Below, piece by piece: positions 1 to 7,253 of a stretch of DNA of 34,691 nt. Positions within the stretch are counted from its first letter, which is position 1. Every line of letters starts with the position of its first letter. Both the position numbers and the translations under genes were made by a program. Under the pieces are notes generated by a model. That model had not been told where the DNA came from and made no database searches. It saw only the letters and a program-made list of their open reading frames with translations. The stretch covers positions 1-34,691 of the forward strand of contig NZ_BAUA01000076.1 of assembly GCF_000710915.1 (NCBI RefSeq), written 5' to 3'. This DNA is from Nocardia brasiliensis IFM 10847. GTDB taxonomy: Bacteria; Actinomycetota; Actinomycetes; Mycobacteriales; Mycobacteriaceae.

Positions 1-99
1 CACCGAGACGCGATACTCGCGCGCGATCCGGTCCAACTCGTCGTCGATGGACCCGACCACGGTCGGGTCCATCGAGGCGGGAACGGCGCGCAGGGACAT
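1..99 (-). CDS. 5' end of an unidentified leftward gene (partial)
   Basis: An ATG at 99-97 on the minus strand opens a frame that runs off the left edge; only the first 33 codons are present. The peptide starts MSLRAVPAS and continues with an acidic helix-like stretch (SIDDELDRIAREY). A TAGCAT hexamer lies at 112-107 with a 7-base gap to the ATG, the geometry of an actinobacterial leaderless start, which supports this start. The helix followed by a YRVSV strand is reminiscent of the N-terminus of RlaP/YcgL-type nucleotidyltransferases, but the diagnostic motif would lie outside the window, so this is only a guess. Confidence 0.5.
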   Translation of the reverse strand, partial: MSLRAVPASMDPTVVGSIDDELDRIAREYRVSV

Positions 100-106
100 G
101 GGGCCG

Positions 107-112
107 ATGCTA
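107..112 (-). promoter_or_regulatory. -10 box TAGCAT of a leaderless start
   Basis: TAGCAT matches the TANNNT consensus and ends 7 bases before the ATG at 99, so transcription would begin at or next to the start codon. An 8-base direct repeat GGCCGATG (102-109 and 116-123) surrounds it. Inferred from sequence only. Confidence 0.4.
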
Positions 113-147
113 TGCGGCCGATGATCTACGTCGCATCTCGTTTTTCG

Positions 148-1359
148 CTATCCGCGCTGCTCGGGCCGGCCCGGGGTGGGGCTGACCGTGGCGATCGCCA
201 GCGCGGTGAGCACCAGCACGCCGCCGAGCCACATCGCCGAGGTGACGCCGAACGCGTCCGCCATCCGGCCGCCGAGCAACGAGCCCAGCGCGATGGCGCC
301 GTTGAAGACGCCCGCGTTCAACGAGGACGCGCCCTCGTTGGCGTCCGGCGCGGCGGCGAAGACCCAGTTCTGCGCGGTCACCGAGACTCCGCCGTAGGAC
401 AAGCCCCACACCACCATGAGCACCACCGCCAGGATCAGCGATCCGCCGAGTACCGGCACCAGCAGCACGGTGACGGCCAGCGGCACGCCGATGCTCAGCA
501 GGGTCCGCCGCGGATTGCGGACGCCGGTGCTGCCCGCGCCGAAATTGCCGAGGACACCGGCGATTCCGTAGATCAACAGGAGGGTGCCGATGGTGCTCGC
601 GCCGACTCCGGTCACCTTCTCCAGCAGCGGACGGATGTAGGTGTAGGCGGCGAAGTGCCCGGTCACCAGGAACGCGATGACCAACAGTCCGGTGCTCATC
701 TGCGGCCGCCGGGTCAATCGCAGCGCGGCGCGTAGCGAAACGCCCTGCGTCGCGGACAGTTTCGGCAGTACCGCCGCCACCGTGAGCAGCACCGCGAGGG
801 CGAGGCCCGCGGTGACGACGAACGCCGTGCGCCAGCCTGCGAGCGCGCCGAGGTAGGTGCCGGTCGGCACGCCGATCACCGAAGCCACCGCGACGCCGCT
901 GAACACCAGCGCGGTCGCGGTGCCGACCGAGCGCGCGGGCACCAGGCGCGCGGCCATGCTCGCCGCGATCGCCCAGACACCGCCGATCGCGATGCCGACC
1001 AGCACCCGCGCGCCCATCATGACGCCGAAGCTGGGCGCCAGGGCCGAGCCGAGGTTGCCGAGCACCAGGACCGCGAGCAGCCCGCACAGCACGAGCTTGC
1101 GGTCGATCCGCCGCAGTGCCGCGGGCAGCAGGGGTGAGGCCGCCGCCGCGACGAAGCCGGTCGCGGTGAGCGAGAGTCCGGCCGCCCCTTCGCTGACCCG
1201 CAGAGTGTCGCTCATCGGGGTGAGCAGGCCGACCGGCAGCATCTCGGAGGTGACGACCGTGAAGGTGGCGCCCGTCACGGCGCCGACGCCGAGCCAGCCG
1301 CGCCGCGTCGAACCACCCGCCTCCGGTGCTGGACTCGTGACTTCTCGAACCTGTGTCAT
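148..1359 (-). CDS. MFS transporter, DHA1/AraJ-like exporter
   Basis: This is a 403-residue integral membrane protein with about twelve hydrophobic segments. After a hydrophilic N-terminus of about 20 residues come segments typical of the DHA1 drug and sugar-efflux branch of the major facilitator superfamily: TSEMLPVGLL in helix 1, then RIDRKLV after helix 2 and GARVLVGIAIGG in helix 4. The AraJ/YdhP/NepI-like group exports small molecules by proton antiport; the substrate cannot be read from sequence. I chose the ATG at 1359 because the in-frame ATG at 1431 would run through the control region of the divergent LysR gene and adds a non-conserved, Pro-rich leader. No good Shine-Dalgarno is seen before 1359. 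The divergent LysR-type gene at 1452 probably controls it. Confidence 0.9.
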   Translation of the reverse strand: MTQVREVTSPAPEAGGSTRRGWLGVGAVTGATFTVVTSEMLPVGLLTPMSDTLRVSEGAAGLSLTATGFVAAAASPLLPAALRRIDRKLVLCGLLAVLVLGNLGSALAPSFGVMMGARVLVGIAIGGVWAIAASMAARLVPARSVGTATALVFSGVAVASVIGVPTGTYLGALAGWRTAFVVTAGLALAVLLTVAAVLPKLSATQGVSLRAALRLTRRPQMSTGLLVIAFLVTGHFAAYTYIRPLLEKVTGVGASTIGTLLLIYGIAGVLGNFGAGSTGVRNPRRTLLSIGVPLAVTVLLVPVLGGSLILAVVLMVVWGLSYGGVSVTAQNWVFAAAPDANEGASSLNAGVFNGAIALGSLLGGRMADAFGVTSAMWLGGVLVLTALAIATVSPTPGRPEQRG

Positions 1360-1405
1360 GTGTCCAGACAACGGCTTCGGCCGGGGTGGAAACAACGGCG
1401 AAGGT

Positions 1406-1431
1406 CTCATCGTTCTATGAGCTGGACTCAT
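1406..1431. promoter_or_regulatory. Three alternating half-sites (CTCAT/ATGAG), probable LysR operator
   Basis: CTCAT (1406-1410), ATGAG (1417-1421) and CTCAT (1427-1431) are spaced 6 and 5 bases apart. They form two overlapping perfect 5-base inverted repeats that share the middle arm. They lie between the divergent starts at 1359 and 1452, where LysR-type proteins bind as tetramers across several half-sites. The symmetric core is T-N12-A rather than the textbook T-N11-A. Assignment to the neighbouring LysR protein is inference. Confidence 0.5.
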
Positions 1432-1451
1432 CGACGGTGGAGAGGAAGCCC

Positions 1452-2339
1452 ATGACTGGCTTGGAGGTGCGCGAGCTGGAGGCCTTTCTCGTGTTGGCCG
1501 AGGAACTGCATTTCGGGCGGGCGGGCGATCGCCTGTACGTCTCGCAGAGCCGGGTGAGTCAACTGCTGCGGGCGCTGGAGCAGCGGGTCGGTGCGCGACT
1601 GATCGAACGGACGAGCCGCAAGGTCGCGCTCACCCCACTGGGCAAGGATTTCCTGGCCGAGTTGCAGCCGGCCTACGACGCGTTGCGGGCGACGGTGGAC
1701 GGCGTCCGCGCGGCGGCGCGCGGCATGGAAGGGCTGCTGCGCATCGGCTTTCAGGGTTCGACGAGCGAAAACCTCGCGGCCGCGGTCGCGTTGTTCGGCA
1801 GCCGCTTCCCGTCCTGCGCCACCGAGGTGATCGAGATCCCGCTGGCCGACCCGTTCGGCCCGGTGCAGCGCGGCGAGGTCGATATCGCGGTGGTGCTGTT
1901 GCCCATGGGGGAGAGTGAACTCGTACTGGGACAGGTCTTTTCGGAGCAGCCGCAGATGCTGGCGATGCATCGGGACCATCCGCTGGCCGGCCGGGGCAGC
2001 CTGTCTGCGGAGGATCTCGCCGAGTTCGCGCTGATCGGCGTGCGTGGGCCCGCGCCGCAGTACTGGCGGCGGGCCCAGGCGCTGGACGTGACCCCGGGCG
2101 GGCGACCGGTCGCCGCCGGACCCGAGGTCGGCACGCTGTGGGAGGGGATCGAGGCGGTGGCCGCGGGGCACGGCGCGATGCTGCTGTGCCATCCGACCGC
2201 CGTGTTCCACGACCGGCCCGAGGTCGCCTTCGTGCCGGTCACCGGGTTGGCGCATTCCCGGCTCGGGTTGGTGTGGCACCGCAATCGTGAAACCGCCCGG
2301 GTGCGGGCGTTCTCCCGTGCGGTCGCCGCCGTCAGCTGA
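1452..2339 (+). CDS. LysR-family transcriptional regulator
   Basis: This 295-residue protein has a typical LysR architecture. A winged helix-turn-helix occupies residues 5-64, with the conserved FxRAGDRLYVSQSRVSQ pattern and then LEQRVGARLIERTSRKVALTP. A periplasmic-binding-like effector domain follows from about residue 90 to the end. The family are usually ligand-responsive activators that repress themselves and control a divergent neighbour. Here that neighbour is the MFS exporter starting at 1359, so control of efflux is the likely role; the ligand is unknown. The ATG at 1452 follows a purine-rich AGAGGAAG at about the right distance and gives the normal family N-terminus, whereas longer in-frame starts do not. 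Confidence 0.93.
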   Translation: MTGLEVRELEAFLVLAEELHFGRAGDRLYVSQSRVSQLLRALEQRVGARLIERTSRKVALTPLGKDFLAELQPAYDALRATVDGVRAAARGMEGLLRIGFQGSTSENLAAAVALFGSRFPSCATEVIEIPLADPFGPVQRGEVDIAVVLLPMGESELVLGQVFSEQPQMLAMHRDHPLAGRGSLSAEDLAEFALIGVRGPAPQYWRRAQALDVTPGGRPVAAGPEVGTLWEGIEAVAAGHGAMLLCHPTAVFHDRPEVAFVPVTGLAHSRLGLVWHRNRETARVRAFSRAVAAVS

Positions 2340-2590
2340 TAATCCGTCGGGCGTTATGTGATGCATTATTCGACTGCGCGAGTCGCCATCCCGGACCCGC
2401 CTGTCTGCGTTGTTCCGGTAACTCGACGAGCCATTTGTTTCGGTTAGGTGCGCGCATAATTCGACAACCTACGCTGTCGTAACCGAGTGTCTTATCGTGT
2501 CCGACCCTCACTCGGCTGCCAGAGATTTCTCAGAGAGAATTCAGCTTTGCCCCGACCGGGTGCCGCGGCGGTTGTCTGCTGCGGTCAAGC

Positions 2591-2605
2591 CCCTGATGAT
2601 CAGGG
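2591..2605. promoter_or_regulatory. 15-base perfect palindrome, operator-like
   Basis: CCCTGAT-G-ATCAGGG is a perfect 7-base inverted repeat around one central base. This is a common form for binding sites of dimeric repressors. The protein is unknown. Confidence 0.45.
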
Positions 2606-2612
2606 CATACGC

Positions 2613-2629
2613 TCGGACTGGACGTCCGA
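2613..2629. promoter_or_regulatory. Inverted repeat TCGGAC-N5-GTCCGA
   Basis: Perfect 6-base arms separated by TGGAC, 7 bases downstream of the CCCTGAT palindrome. The inner GGACGTCC is itself palindromic. The two dyads have centres 23 bases apart, about two helical turns. Confidence 0.4.
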
Positions 2630-2647
2630 CCAGGTGTTCTCTGTGAT

Positions 2648-2667
2648 GTGACTGTTACCTACGTCAC
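2648..2667. promoter_or_regulatory. Inverted repeat GTGAC-N10-GTCAC
   Basis: Perfect 5-base arms with a 10-base spacer, in the same leader. It could be an operator or simply part of a promoter; there is no independent support. Confidence 0.3.
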
Positions 2668-2723
2668 TAAATGCTCGAATTCCGTAACCGCATTTGTTCG
2701 AGGCCCGATGTGTCCTGTGTCAG

Positions 2724-2736
2724 CCAGTACAACTGG
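2724..2736 (+). promoter_or_regulatory. Short hairpin CCAGT-ACA-ACTGG ahead of the micro-gene
   Basis: Perfect 5-base arms with a 3-base centre, 14 bases before the SD of the 39-codon ORF. It may act as a DNA site or as a small leader hairpin in the RNA. Confidence 0.3.
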
Positions 2737-2763
2737 ATTGTCTTCCAACGAAGAGGTATTTCA

Positions 2764-2883
2764 ATGATCCCCGTTATCATCGACACCGGTAGCGCTGCCC
2801 TCGGCGGTTTCCTGGACACCTTCGGTGCCGCTCTGCACGGCATCGTCAACACCCTGTGGACGGGATCTTTCGGCGGTCGCTGA
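2764..2883 (+). CDS. 39-residue hydrophobic, amphipathic small protein (unrecognised)
   Basis: I do not recognise this product. The ATG at 2764 is preceded by GAAGAGG with a 7-base gap, a good SD, and the ORF is followed 58 bases later by a strong intrinsic terminator, so it looks like a self-contained transcription unit. The peptide (MIPVIIDTGS...GSFGGR) has hydrophobic residues at 13, 16/17, 20, 24, 27/28 and 31 and polar or small ones at 15, 18/19, 25/26, 29/30 and 33. That is the i/i+3/i+4/i+7 spacing of an amphipathic helix. It has no Cys, only one basic residue (the final Arg), and no signal peptide. A membrane-surface peptide, a leader peptide or a small subunit are all possible. The long dyad-rich leader suggests regulated expression. 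Confidence 0.55.
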   Translation: MIPVIIDTGSAALGGFLDTFGAALHGIVNTLWTGSFGGR

Positions 2884-2941
2884 ATCAACGTAACGGTCGT
2901 TTGATCGGCCGGGTCTCGCGCCATTCGGGCGCGTTTCCGGA

Positions 2942-2980
2942 GAGGGCCCTGCACCCGAGCGGTGCGGGGCCCTCCTCGTT
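2942..2980 (+). terminator. Intrinsic terminator of the micro-gene
   Basis: The arms 2942-2955 and 2961-2974 form a 14-pair stem with a single G-U pair and loop CGAGC, followed by CTCGTTT. The core GGCCCTGCACC/GGTGCGGGGCC is almost the same as in the terminator after leuB. Confidence 0.8.
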
Positions 2981-3053
2981 TCCGGGCTACGGCGCCGGAC
3001 CTACTGACGACGGCCGCCTACCAGGGGGTAGCAAGCAGCGAAACAGCGCACAC

Positions 3054-3059
3054 TAAGCT
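3054..3059 (+). promoter_or_regulatory. Possible -10 box (TAAGCT) of serA
   Basis: TAAGCT fits TANNNT and lies 45 bases before the GTG start, leaving room for the SD leader. No convincing -35 is seen. A small inverted repeat CTACC-N4-GGTAG lies just upstream (about 3018-3031). Confidence 0.3.
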
Positions 3060-3103
3060 GATCCGCGGTAATTGCCGACCCCTTTCCCCAGGAGTACTCC
3101 ACA

Positions 3104-4702
3104 GTGAGCCAAGCAGGCCGTCCTGTTGTCCTGATCGCCGACAAGCTTGCCCAGTCGACCGTCGACGCGCTCGGTGACGGAGTCGAGGTTCGGTGGGTCG
3201 ACGGCCCCGACCGTCCGGCTCTGCTCGCCGCGGTGCCCGAAGCCGACGCGCTACTCGTGCGCTCGGCGACCACGGTCGACGCCGAGGTCCTGGAGGCAGG
3301 CAAGAACCTGAAGATCGTCGCCCGGGCCGGCGTCGGCCTCGACAACGTCGATGTGCCCGCGGCCACCGAGCGCGGCGTCATGGTCGTCAACGCGCCGACC
3401 TCGAACATCCACACCGCCGCCGAGCACGCCGTCACGCTGCTGCTCGCCGCCGCGCGCCAGATCCCGGCCGCCGACGCCACGCTGCGTGAGCACACCTGGC
3501 AGCGCAGCAAGTTCAACGGTGTCGAGATCTTCGACAAGACCGTCGGCGTGGTCGGCCTCGGTCGCATCGGCCAACTGTTCGCCGCGCGCCTCGCCGCCTT
3601 CGAGACCAAGATCGTCGCGTACGACCCCTACGTCTCGCCGGCCCGCGCCGCCCAGCTCGGCATCGAGCTGCTGAGCCTGGACGAGCTGCTCGAGCGCGCC
3701 GACCTGATCTCCGTGCACCTGCCCAAGACGCCCGAGACCAAGGGCATCATCGGCAAGGAAGCCATCGCCAAGACCAAGCCGGGCGTCATCATCGTCAACG
3801 CCGCGCGCGGTGGTCTGGTCGACGAGCAGGCGCTCGCCGATGCCATCAAGTCCGGCCACGTGCGCGCCGCCGGCCTCGACGTCTTCGAGACCGAACCGTG
3901 CACCGACAGCCCGCTGTTCGAGCTGCCGCAGGTCGTGGTGACCCCGCACCTCGGCGCGTCGACGGCCGAGGCGCAGGACCGGGCGGGTACCGACGTCGCC
4001 AAGTCCGTGCTGCTCGCGCTCGCCGGTGAATTCGTGCCGGGCGCGGTGAACGTCACCGGCGGCAGCGTCGGTGAGGACGTCGCCCCGTGGCTGGACATCG
4101 TGCGCAAGCAGGGCGCGCTGCTCGGCGCCCTCTCCAATGAGCTCCCGGTGAGCGTCGAGGTGCAGGTGCGCGGCGAACTGGCCGCGCAAGACGTTGCGGT
4201 GCTGGAGCTTTCGGCGCTGCGCGGCATCTTCTCCGCGCTCGTCGAGGACCAGGTCACCTTCGTCAACGCGCCCGCGCTGGCCAAGGATCGCGGCATCACC
4301 GCGACCGTGAACACGATCTCGGAGAGCCCGAGCCACCGCAGCCTGGTCGACCTGCGCGCGGTGTTCGGCGACGGCCGCACCCTGAATGTGGCGGGCACGC
4401 TCACCGAGCCGTCGCAGGTGCAGAAGATCGTCAACATCAACGGCCGCAACTACGACATGCGCGCCGAGGGCACCAACGTCGCCGTCCTCAACTACGAGGA
4501 CAAGCCGGGCGCGCTCGGCAAGATCGGCACCAAGCTCGGCGAGGCCGGCATCGACATCCTCGCCGCTCAGCTGAGCCAGGACGTGGACAAGGAAGGCGCG
4601 ACGGTGATCCTGCGCGTCAACCGTGAGGTGCCCGCCGAGGTCGAGGCCGCGATCGGCGAATCCGTCGGCGCCGCCAAGGTCGTCGTCGTCGACCTGTTCT
4701 GA
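3104..4702 (+). CDS. serA: D-3-phosphoglycerate dehydrogenase
   Basis: This enzyme oxidises 3-phosphoglycerate to 3-phosphohydroxypyruvate with NAD+, the first step of serine synthesis, in the cytosol. The 532 residues correspond to the long type I form of actinobacteria. The NAD-binding Rossmann motif GLGRIG is at 151-156. The catalytic set is Arg235 (in NAARGGLVD), Glu264 (in FETEP) and His282 (in TPHLGAST). A linker/ASB domain spans roughly 320-450 and a C-terminal ACT domain roughly 457-532, which in this family mediates serine feedback. The start is a GTG at 3104 preceded by CCAGGAG about ten bases upstream. leuB follows after 24 bases, so the two are probably co-transcribed; the shared product logic is amino-acid synthesis from central carbon. 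Confidence 0.97.
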   Translation: MSQAGRPVVLIADKLAQSTVDALGDGVEVRWVDGPDRPALLAAVPEADALLVRSATTVDAEVLEAGKNLKIVARAGVGLDNVDVPAATERGVMVVNAPTSNIHTAAEHAVTLLLAAARQIPAADATLREHTWQRSKFNGVEIFDKTVGVVGLGRIGQLFAARLAAFETKIVAYDPYVSPARAAQLGIELLSLDELLERADLISVHLPKTPETKGIIGKEAIAKTKPGVIIVNAARGGLVDEQALADAIKSGHVRAAGLDVFETEPCTDSPLFELPQVVVTPHLGASTAEAQDRAGTDVAKSVLLALAGEFVPGAVNVTGGSVGEDVAPWLDIVRKQGALLGALSNELPVSVEVQVRGELAAQDVAVLELSALRGIFSALVEDQVTFVNAPALAKDRGITATVNTISESPSHRSLVDLRAVFGDGRTLNVAGTLTEPSQVQKIVNINGRNYDMRAEGTNVAVLNYEDKPGALGKIGTKLGEAGIDILAAQLSQDVDKEGATVILRVNREVPAEVEAAIGESVGAAKVVVVDLF

Positions 4703-4726
4703 TCGACCGAACGGAGCGTTGTTGTC

Positions 4727-5734
4727 ATGAAGCTTGCTGTCATCCCGGGCGACGGGATCGGGCCCGAGGTCATCGCCGAAGCGCTCAAGGTGCTCGACGT
4801 GGTGGTGCCCGGCGTCGAGAAGACCGAGTACGACCTCGGCGCCAAGCGGTATCACGCGACCGGCGAGATCCTGCCCGACTCCGTGCTGCCGGAACTGCGG
4901 CAGCATGACGCGATCCTGCTCGGCGCGATCGGCGATCCGTCGGTGCCCAGCGGTGTGCTCGAGCGCGGGCTGCTGCTGCGCACCCGGTTCGCGCTGGATC
5001 ACCACGTGAACCTGCGGCCGTCCAAGCTGTTCCCCGGCGTGACCAGCCCGCTCGCGGGTACCCCCGATATCGATTTCGTGGTGGTCCGCGAGGGCACCGA
5101 GGGGCCGTACACCGGGACCGGCGGCGCGATCCGCGTCGAGACCCCGCACGAGGTGGCGACCGAGGTCAGCACCAACACCCGGTTCGGCATCGAGCGCGTG
5201 GTGCGCTACGCCTTCGCGAAGGCGCAGGCCCGCCGCAAGCACCTCACGCTGGTGCACAAGACCAACGTGCTCACCTTCGCCGGATCGCTGTGGCAGCGCA
5301 CCGTCGACGAGGTCGGCGCCGAGTTCCCGGATGTCGCAACGGCTTACCAGCACATCGATGCCGCGACCATTCACCTGGTGAACGATCCCGGCCGCTTCGA
5401 CGTGATCGTCACCGACAATCTGTTCGGCGACATCATCACCGACCTCGCGGCCGCCGTCAGCGGTGGCATCGGCCTGGCCGCCAGCGGCAACATCGACGCC
5501 TCGGGCACGAACCCGAGCATGTTCGAGCCGGTGCACGGCAGTGCGCCCGATATCGCGGGGCAGTCCAAGGCCGACCCGACGGCCGCGATCCTGTCGGTCT
5601 CGCTGCTGCTCAACCATCTCGGCAACGCCGAAGGCGCGGCGCGCATCGAGTCCGCCGTCGCGAAGGACCTCACCGCGCGCTCGGGCAGCGCGTCGACGGT
5701 CGAGGTCGGGGATCGCATCGCGGCCGTTGTCTGA
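4727..5734 (+). CDS. leuB: 3-isopropylmalate dehydrogenase
   Basis: LeuB oxidatively decarboxylates 3-isopropylmalate to 2-oxoisocaproate using NAD+ and a divalent metal, the third step of leucine synthesis. At 335 residues it is the shorter actinobacterial form. Visible signatures are IPGDGIGPEV at the N-terminus, substrate-binding Arg85, Arg97 and Arg121, and catalytic Tyr128 and Lys178. Metal ligands Asp211, Asp235 and Asp239 are also seen, the last two in the family signature NLFGDIITDL, followed by the adenine-binding GSAPDIAGQSKADP region. The ATG at 4727 has GGAG 10 bases upstream. leuC and leuD are encoded separately from 13663 onward next to an IclR regulator. A terminator lies just after the stop. 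Confidence 0.97.
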   Translation: MKLAVIPGDGIGPEVIAEALKVLDVVVPGVEKTEYDLGAKRYHATGEILPDSVLPELRQHDAILLGAIGDPSVPSGVLERGLLLRTRFALDHHVNLRPSKLFPGVTSPLAGTPDIDFVVVREGTEGPYTGTGGAIRVETPHEVATEVSTNTRFGIERVVRYAFAKAQARRKHLTLVHKTNVLTFAGSLWQRTVDEVGAEFPDVATAYQHIDAATIHLVNDPGRFDVIVTDNLFGDIITDLAAAVSGGIGLAASGNIDASGTNPSMFEPVHGSAPDIAGQSKADPTAAILSVSLLLNHLGNAEGAARIESAVAKDLTARSGSASTVEVGDRIAAVV

Positions 5735-5752
5735 TCACGAATCGCCGGAACG

Positions 5753-5792
5753 GCGGCCCTGCACCGAACTGATAGGTGCGGGGCCGCTATTC
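5753..5792 (+). terminator. Intrinsic terminator of serA-leuB
   Basis: The arms 5753-5765 and 5775-5787 form a 13-pair stem with one G-U pair and a 9-base loop, followed by TATTCTT. Its core arm sequence repeats that of the terminator at 2942. Confidence 0.85.
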
Positions 5793-5907
5793 TTCGTGGC
5801 CGGTGCATCCCGGGGGCGGGTGTGAATCGGGGGCAGCGTGGTACTCATGCCGTGGTGGCGCCGGTTGTTCGCCGGCGACACGGCTCGGCTGGCGAACGGA
5901 GGCGCGG

Positions 5908-6501
5908 GTGAGCGGACAGCGACGGTCGCGGCTCGGCCCGTACACCGCGACGGATCTGCGGGGATTGCCCGGCGGCGGTAAGGGTTACGAGCTGGAGGAC
6001 GGCTGGCTGGTCGAGGTGGTATCCGGCGCCAGGCACAATCACGTGGCGCAGCGTCTGGGCAGATTCATCGATGCGGGCGCGGTGGGCGCTTCCGTTCATC
6101 TGTGCGTCGGCAGTGGCTGGGAGATCAGCACGCGCAGCGGAGTTCGCAAACCCGATATCATCGTGGTGCCCAGAGAGGTGGCGCGGGCCGCAGTGGTCGC
6201 CGAAGTACCCAAACTCGTTCCGGGCGCCGAGGTTCGGCTCGCGGTGGAGGTCATCGCCCCGGGCAGCGGGACCGAGCGCACCGATCGGGTGCGCAAGGTG
6301 CACGAGTACGCGGCGGCGGGCATTCCCCAGTACTGGATCGTCGAGCACCAGCCCGATGTGCAGGTGCATCGAATGGTGTTGTCCGACGGCACCTATGGCG
6401 CCGACCCGGTGGTCGGGCCGGGCGCGGTGTTCGACGCCGTGGTGGAAGCCGATCAGCCGTTCCGGGTCACCTTCGATCCCGCTGCGCTGCTTGCTGTTTG
6501 A
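5908..6501 (+). CDS. Uma2-family (DUF820) PD-(D/E)XK protein
   Basis: This 197-residue protein belongs to the Uma2/DUF820 family, which has a restriction-endonuclease-like fold and mostly unknown function. Visible signatures are the N-terminal YELEDGWLVEV, the RKPDIIVVP strand with Asp83, AVEVIAPGS with Glu114, and Lys130 in RVRKVHEYAAAGIPQYWIVE. Together these make a plausible D-E-x-K metal-dependent active site. The GTG at 5908 is chosen because GGAGG sits 5 bases upstream and the protein then starts just before the family domain; longer in-frame starts overlap the leuB terminator. It stands alone between leuB and a convergent TetR gene, with no recognisable partner or transposase. Such genes often occur in many paralogous copies, so its position says little about its job. 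Confidence 0.85.
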   Translation: MSGQRRSRLGPYTATDLRGLPGGGKGYELEDGWLVEVVSGARHNHVAQRLGRFIDAGAVGASVHLCVGSGWEISTRSGVRKPDIIVVPREVARAAVVAEVPKLVPGAEVRLAVEVIAPGSGTERTDRVRKVHEYAAAGIPQYWIVEHQPDVQVHRMVLSDGTYGADPVVGPGAVFDAVVEADQPFRVTFDPAALLAV

Positions 6502-6588
6502 CCGGGATTGTCCGTACTGGTCGGTTGGTGCGAGCCCGATGATGATCGAAAAGCGTTGTGTGGCAGTGCCGCAATGGCGACGGTGCGT

Positions 6589-7197
6589 TCAGCTCTTACT
6601 GCGCGTGCGGGGCGGGCGATGGCTGATTCCGACGGCGCGACGGACGAACGCGACTGTCTCCGGTGCGATCTCGTCGTGCAGCCGGCCCGAATCGATGCGT
6701 TCGATGGCGCGGCCGAGCGCGCCGTCGATCAAGTCCGCGGTCAGTTCGGGGTCGGGGTTGCCCATATCGTCGAGCGCCGCGCGCAACGGTGCCGCCAGAT
6801 CGTGATGCGCGTGCGCGAGATCGCGCCGCGCGGCCTCGTCGCGGGGCAGGGTGCCGCCTAGTACAGCGATGCGATGTGCCCCGGATGCCGCCAGTGCCAG
6901 CGTCGTTCGGACGTAGGCGTCCACCTGGCCCGCCGGCGTCTCGGCCCGTTCGACGGTGTCCCGGACGCGTTCGCCCCACTCGTTCAACGCATCCGAGACG
7001 ATCTTGGCCAAGATCTCGTCGCCGGAGCGGAAGTACTTGTAGACGCTGCTACGCGCCAGACCCGCGGCGGCGCCGACCGCCGCGGGCGTAACCGCCTGTG
7101 GCCCTTTCTGTAACAACACAACGCGTGCGGCGTCGAGTAGTGCCCGCTCTTGGTTCGCCCGGTGTTCGGCGACGGTTGGTGCGTCGATCCTCGGCAT
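6589..7197 (-). CDS. TetR-family transcriptional regulator
   Basis: This 202-residue protein has an N-terminal TetR helix-turn-helix (about residues 16-62), with AAVGAAAGLARSSVYKYFRSGDEIL as its recognition region. The all-helical C-terminal domain binds an unknown ligand and dimerises. I chose the ATG at 7197 because AGGAG lies 4 bases upstream; the in-frame GTG at 7212 is less well placed. It lies downstream of, and in the same direction as, the MFS gene 7329-8516, with a 131-base gap containing an inverted repeat. It probably represses itself and perhaps the transporter. The gene upstream of its 3' end (Uma2) is convergent, with about 87 bases between stops and no clear terminator. Confidence 0.92.
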   Translation of the reverse strand: MPRIDAPTVAEHRANQERALLDAARVVLLQKGPQAVTPAAVGAAAGLARSSVYKYFRSGDEILAKIVSDALNEWGERVRDTVERAETPAGQVDAYVRTTLALAASGAHRIAVLGGTLPRDEAARRDLAHAHHDLAAPLRAALDDMGNPDPELTADLIDGALGRAIERIDSGRLHDEIAPETVAFVRRAVGISHRPPRTRSKS

Positions 7198-7253
7198 TGC
7201 ACTCCTGGTCACGACGGCGACGGAAGGGTATCCATCCTACACTTGGCAACACC

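Larger units (their letters stand above)
2340..2763 (+). other. 424-base gene-free leader, AT-richer, dense in inverted repeats
   Basis: No credible coding frame is seen. The stretch is visibly richer in A+T than its flanks and carries a CATAAT hexamer at 2455-2460 that could be a -10 box. It also holds four perfect short inverted repeats between 2591 and 2736, listed separately. The octamer CATTTGTT occurs twice (near 2432 and 2690). It ends at the SD of a 39-codon ORF, so it is probably the promoter and leader of that ORF. Confidence 0.6.

Noticed and set aside
3251..5617. A 788-codon open frame on the minus strand under serA and leuB
   Set aside because: It is antisense to two clear enzymes and reads as Arg/Gly/Asp/His-rich low-complexity protein, the usual artefact of high third-position GC.
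5847..5978. Short ORF (ATG at 5847) just before the Uma2 gene
   Set aside because: It overlaps the Uma2 start in another frame, has no SD, and becomes Arg-rich like other shadow frames.
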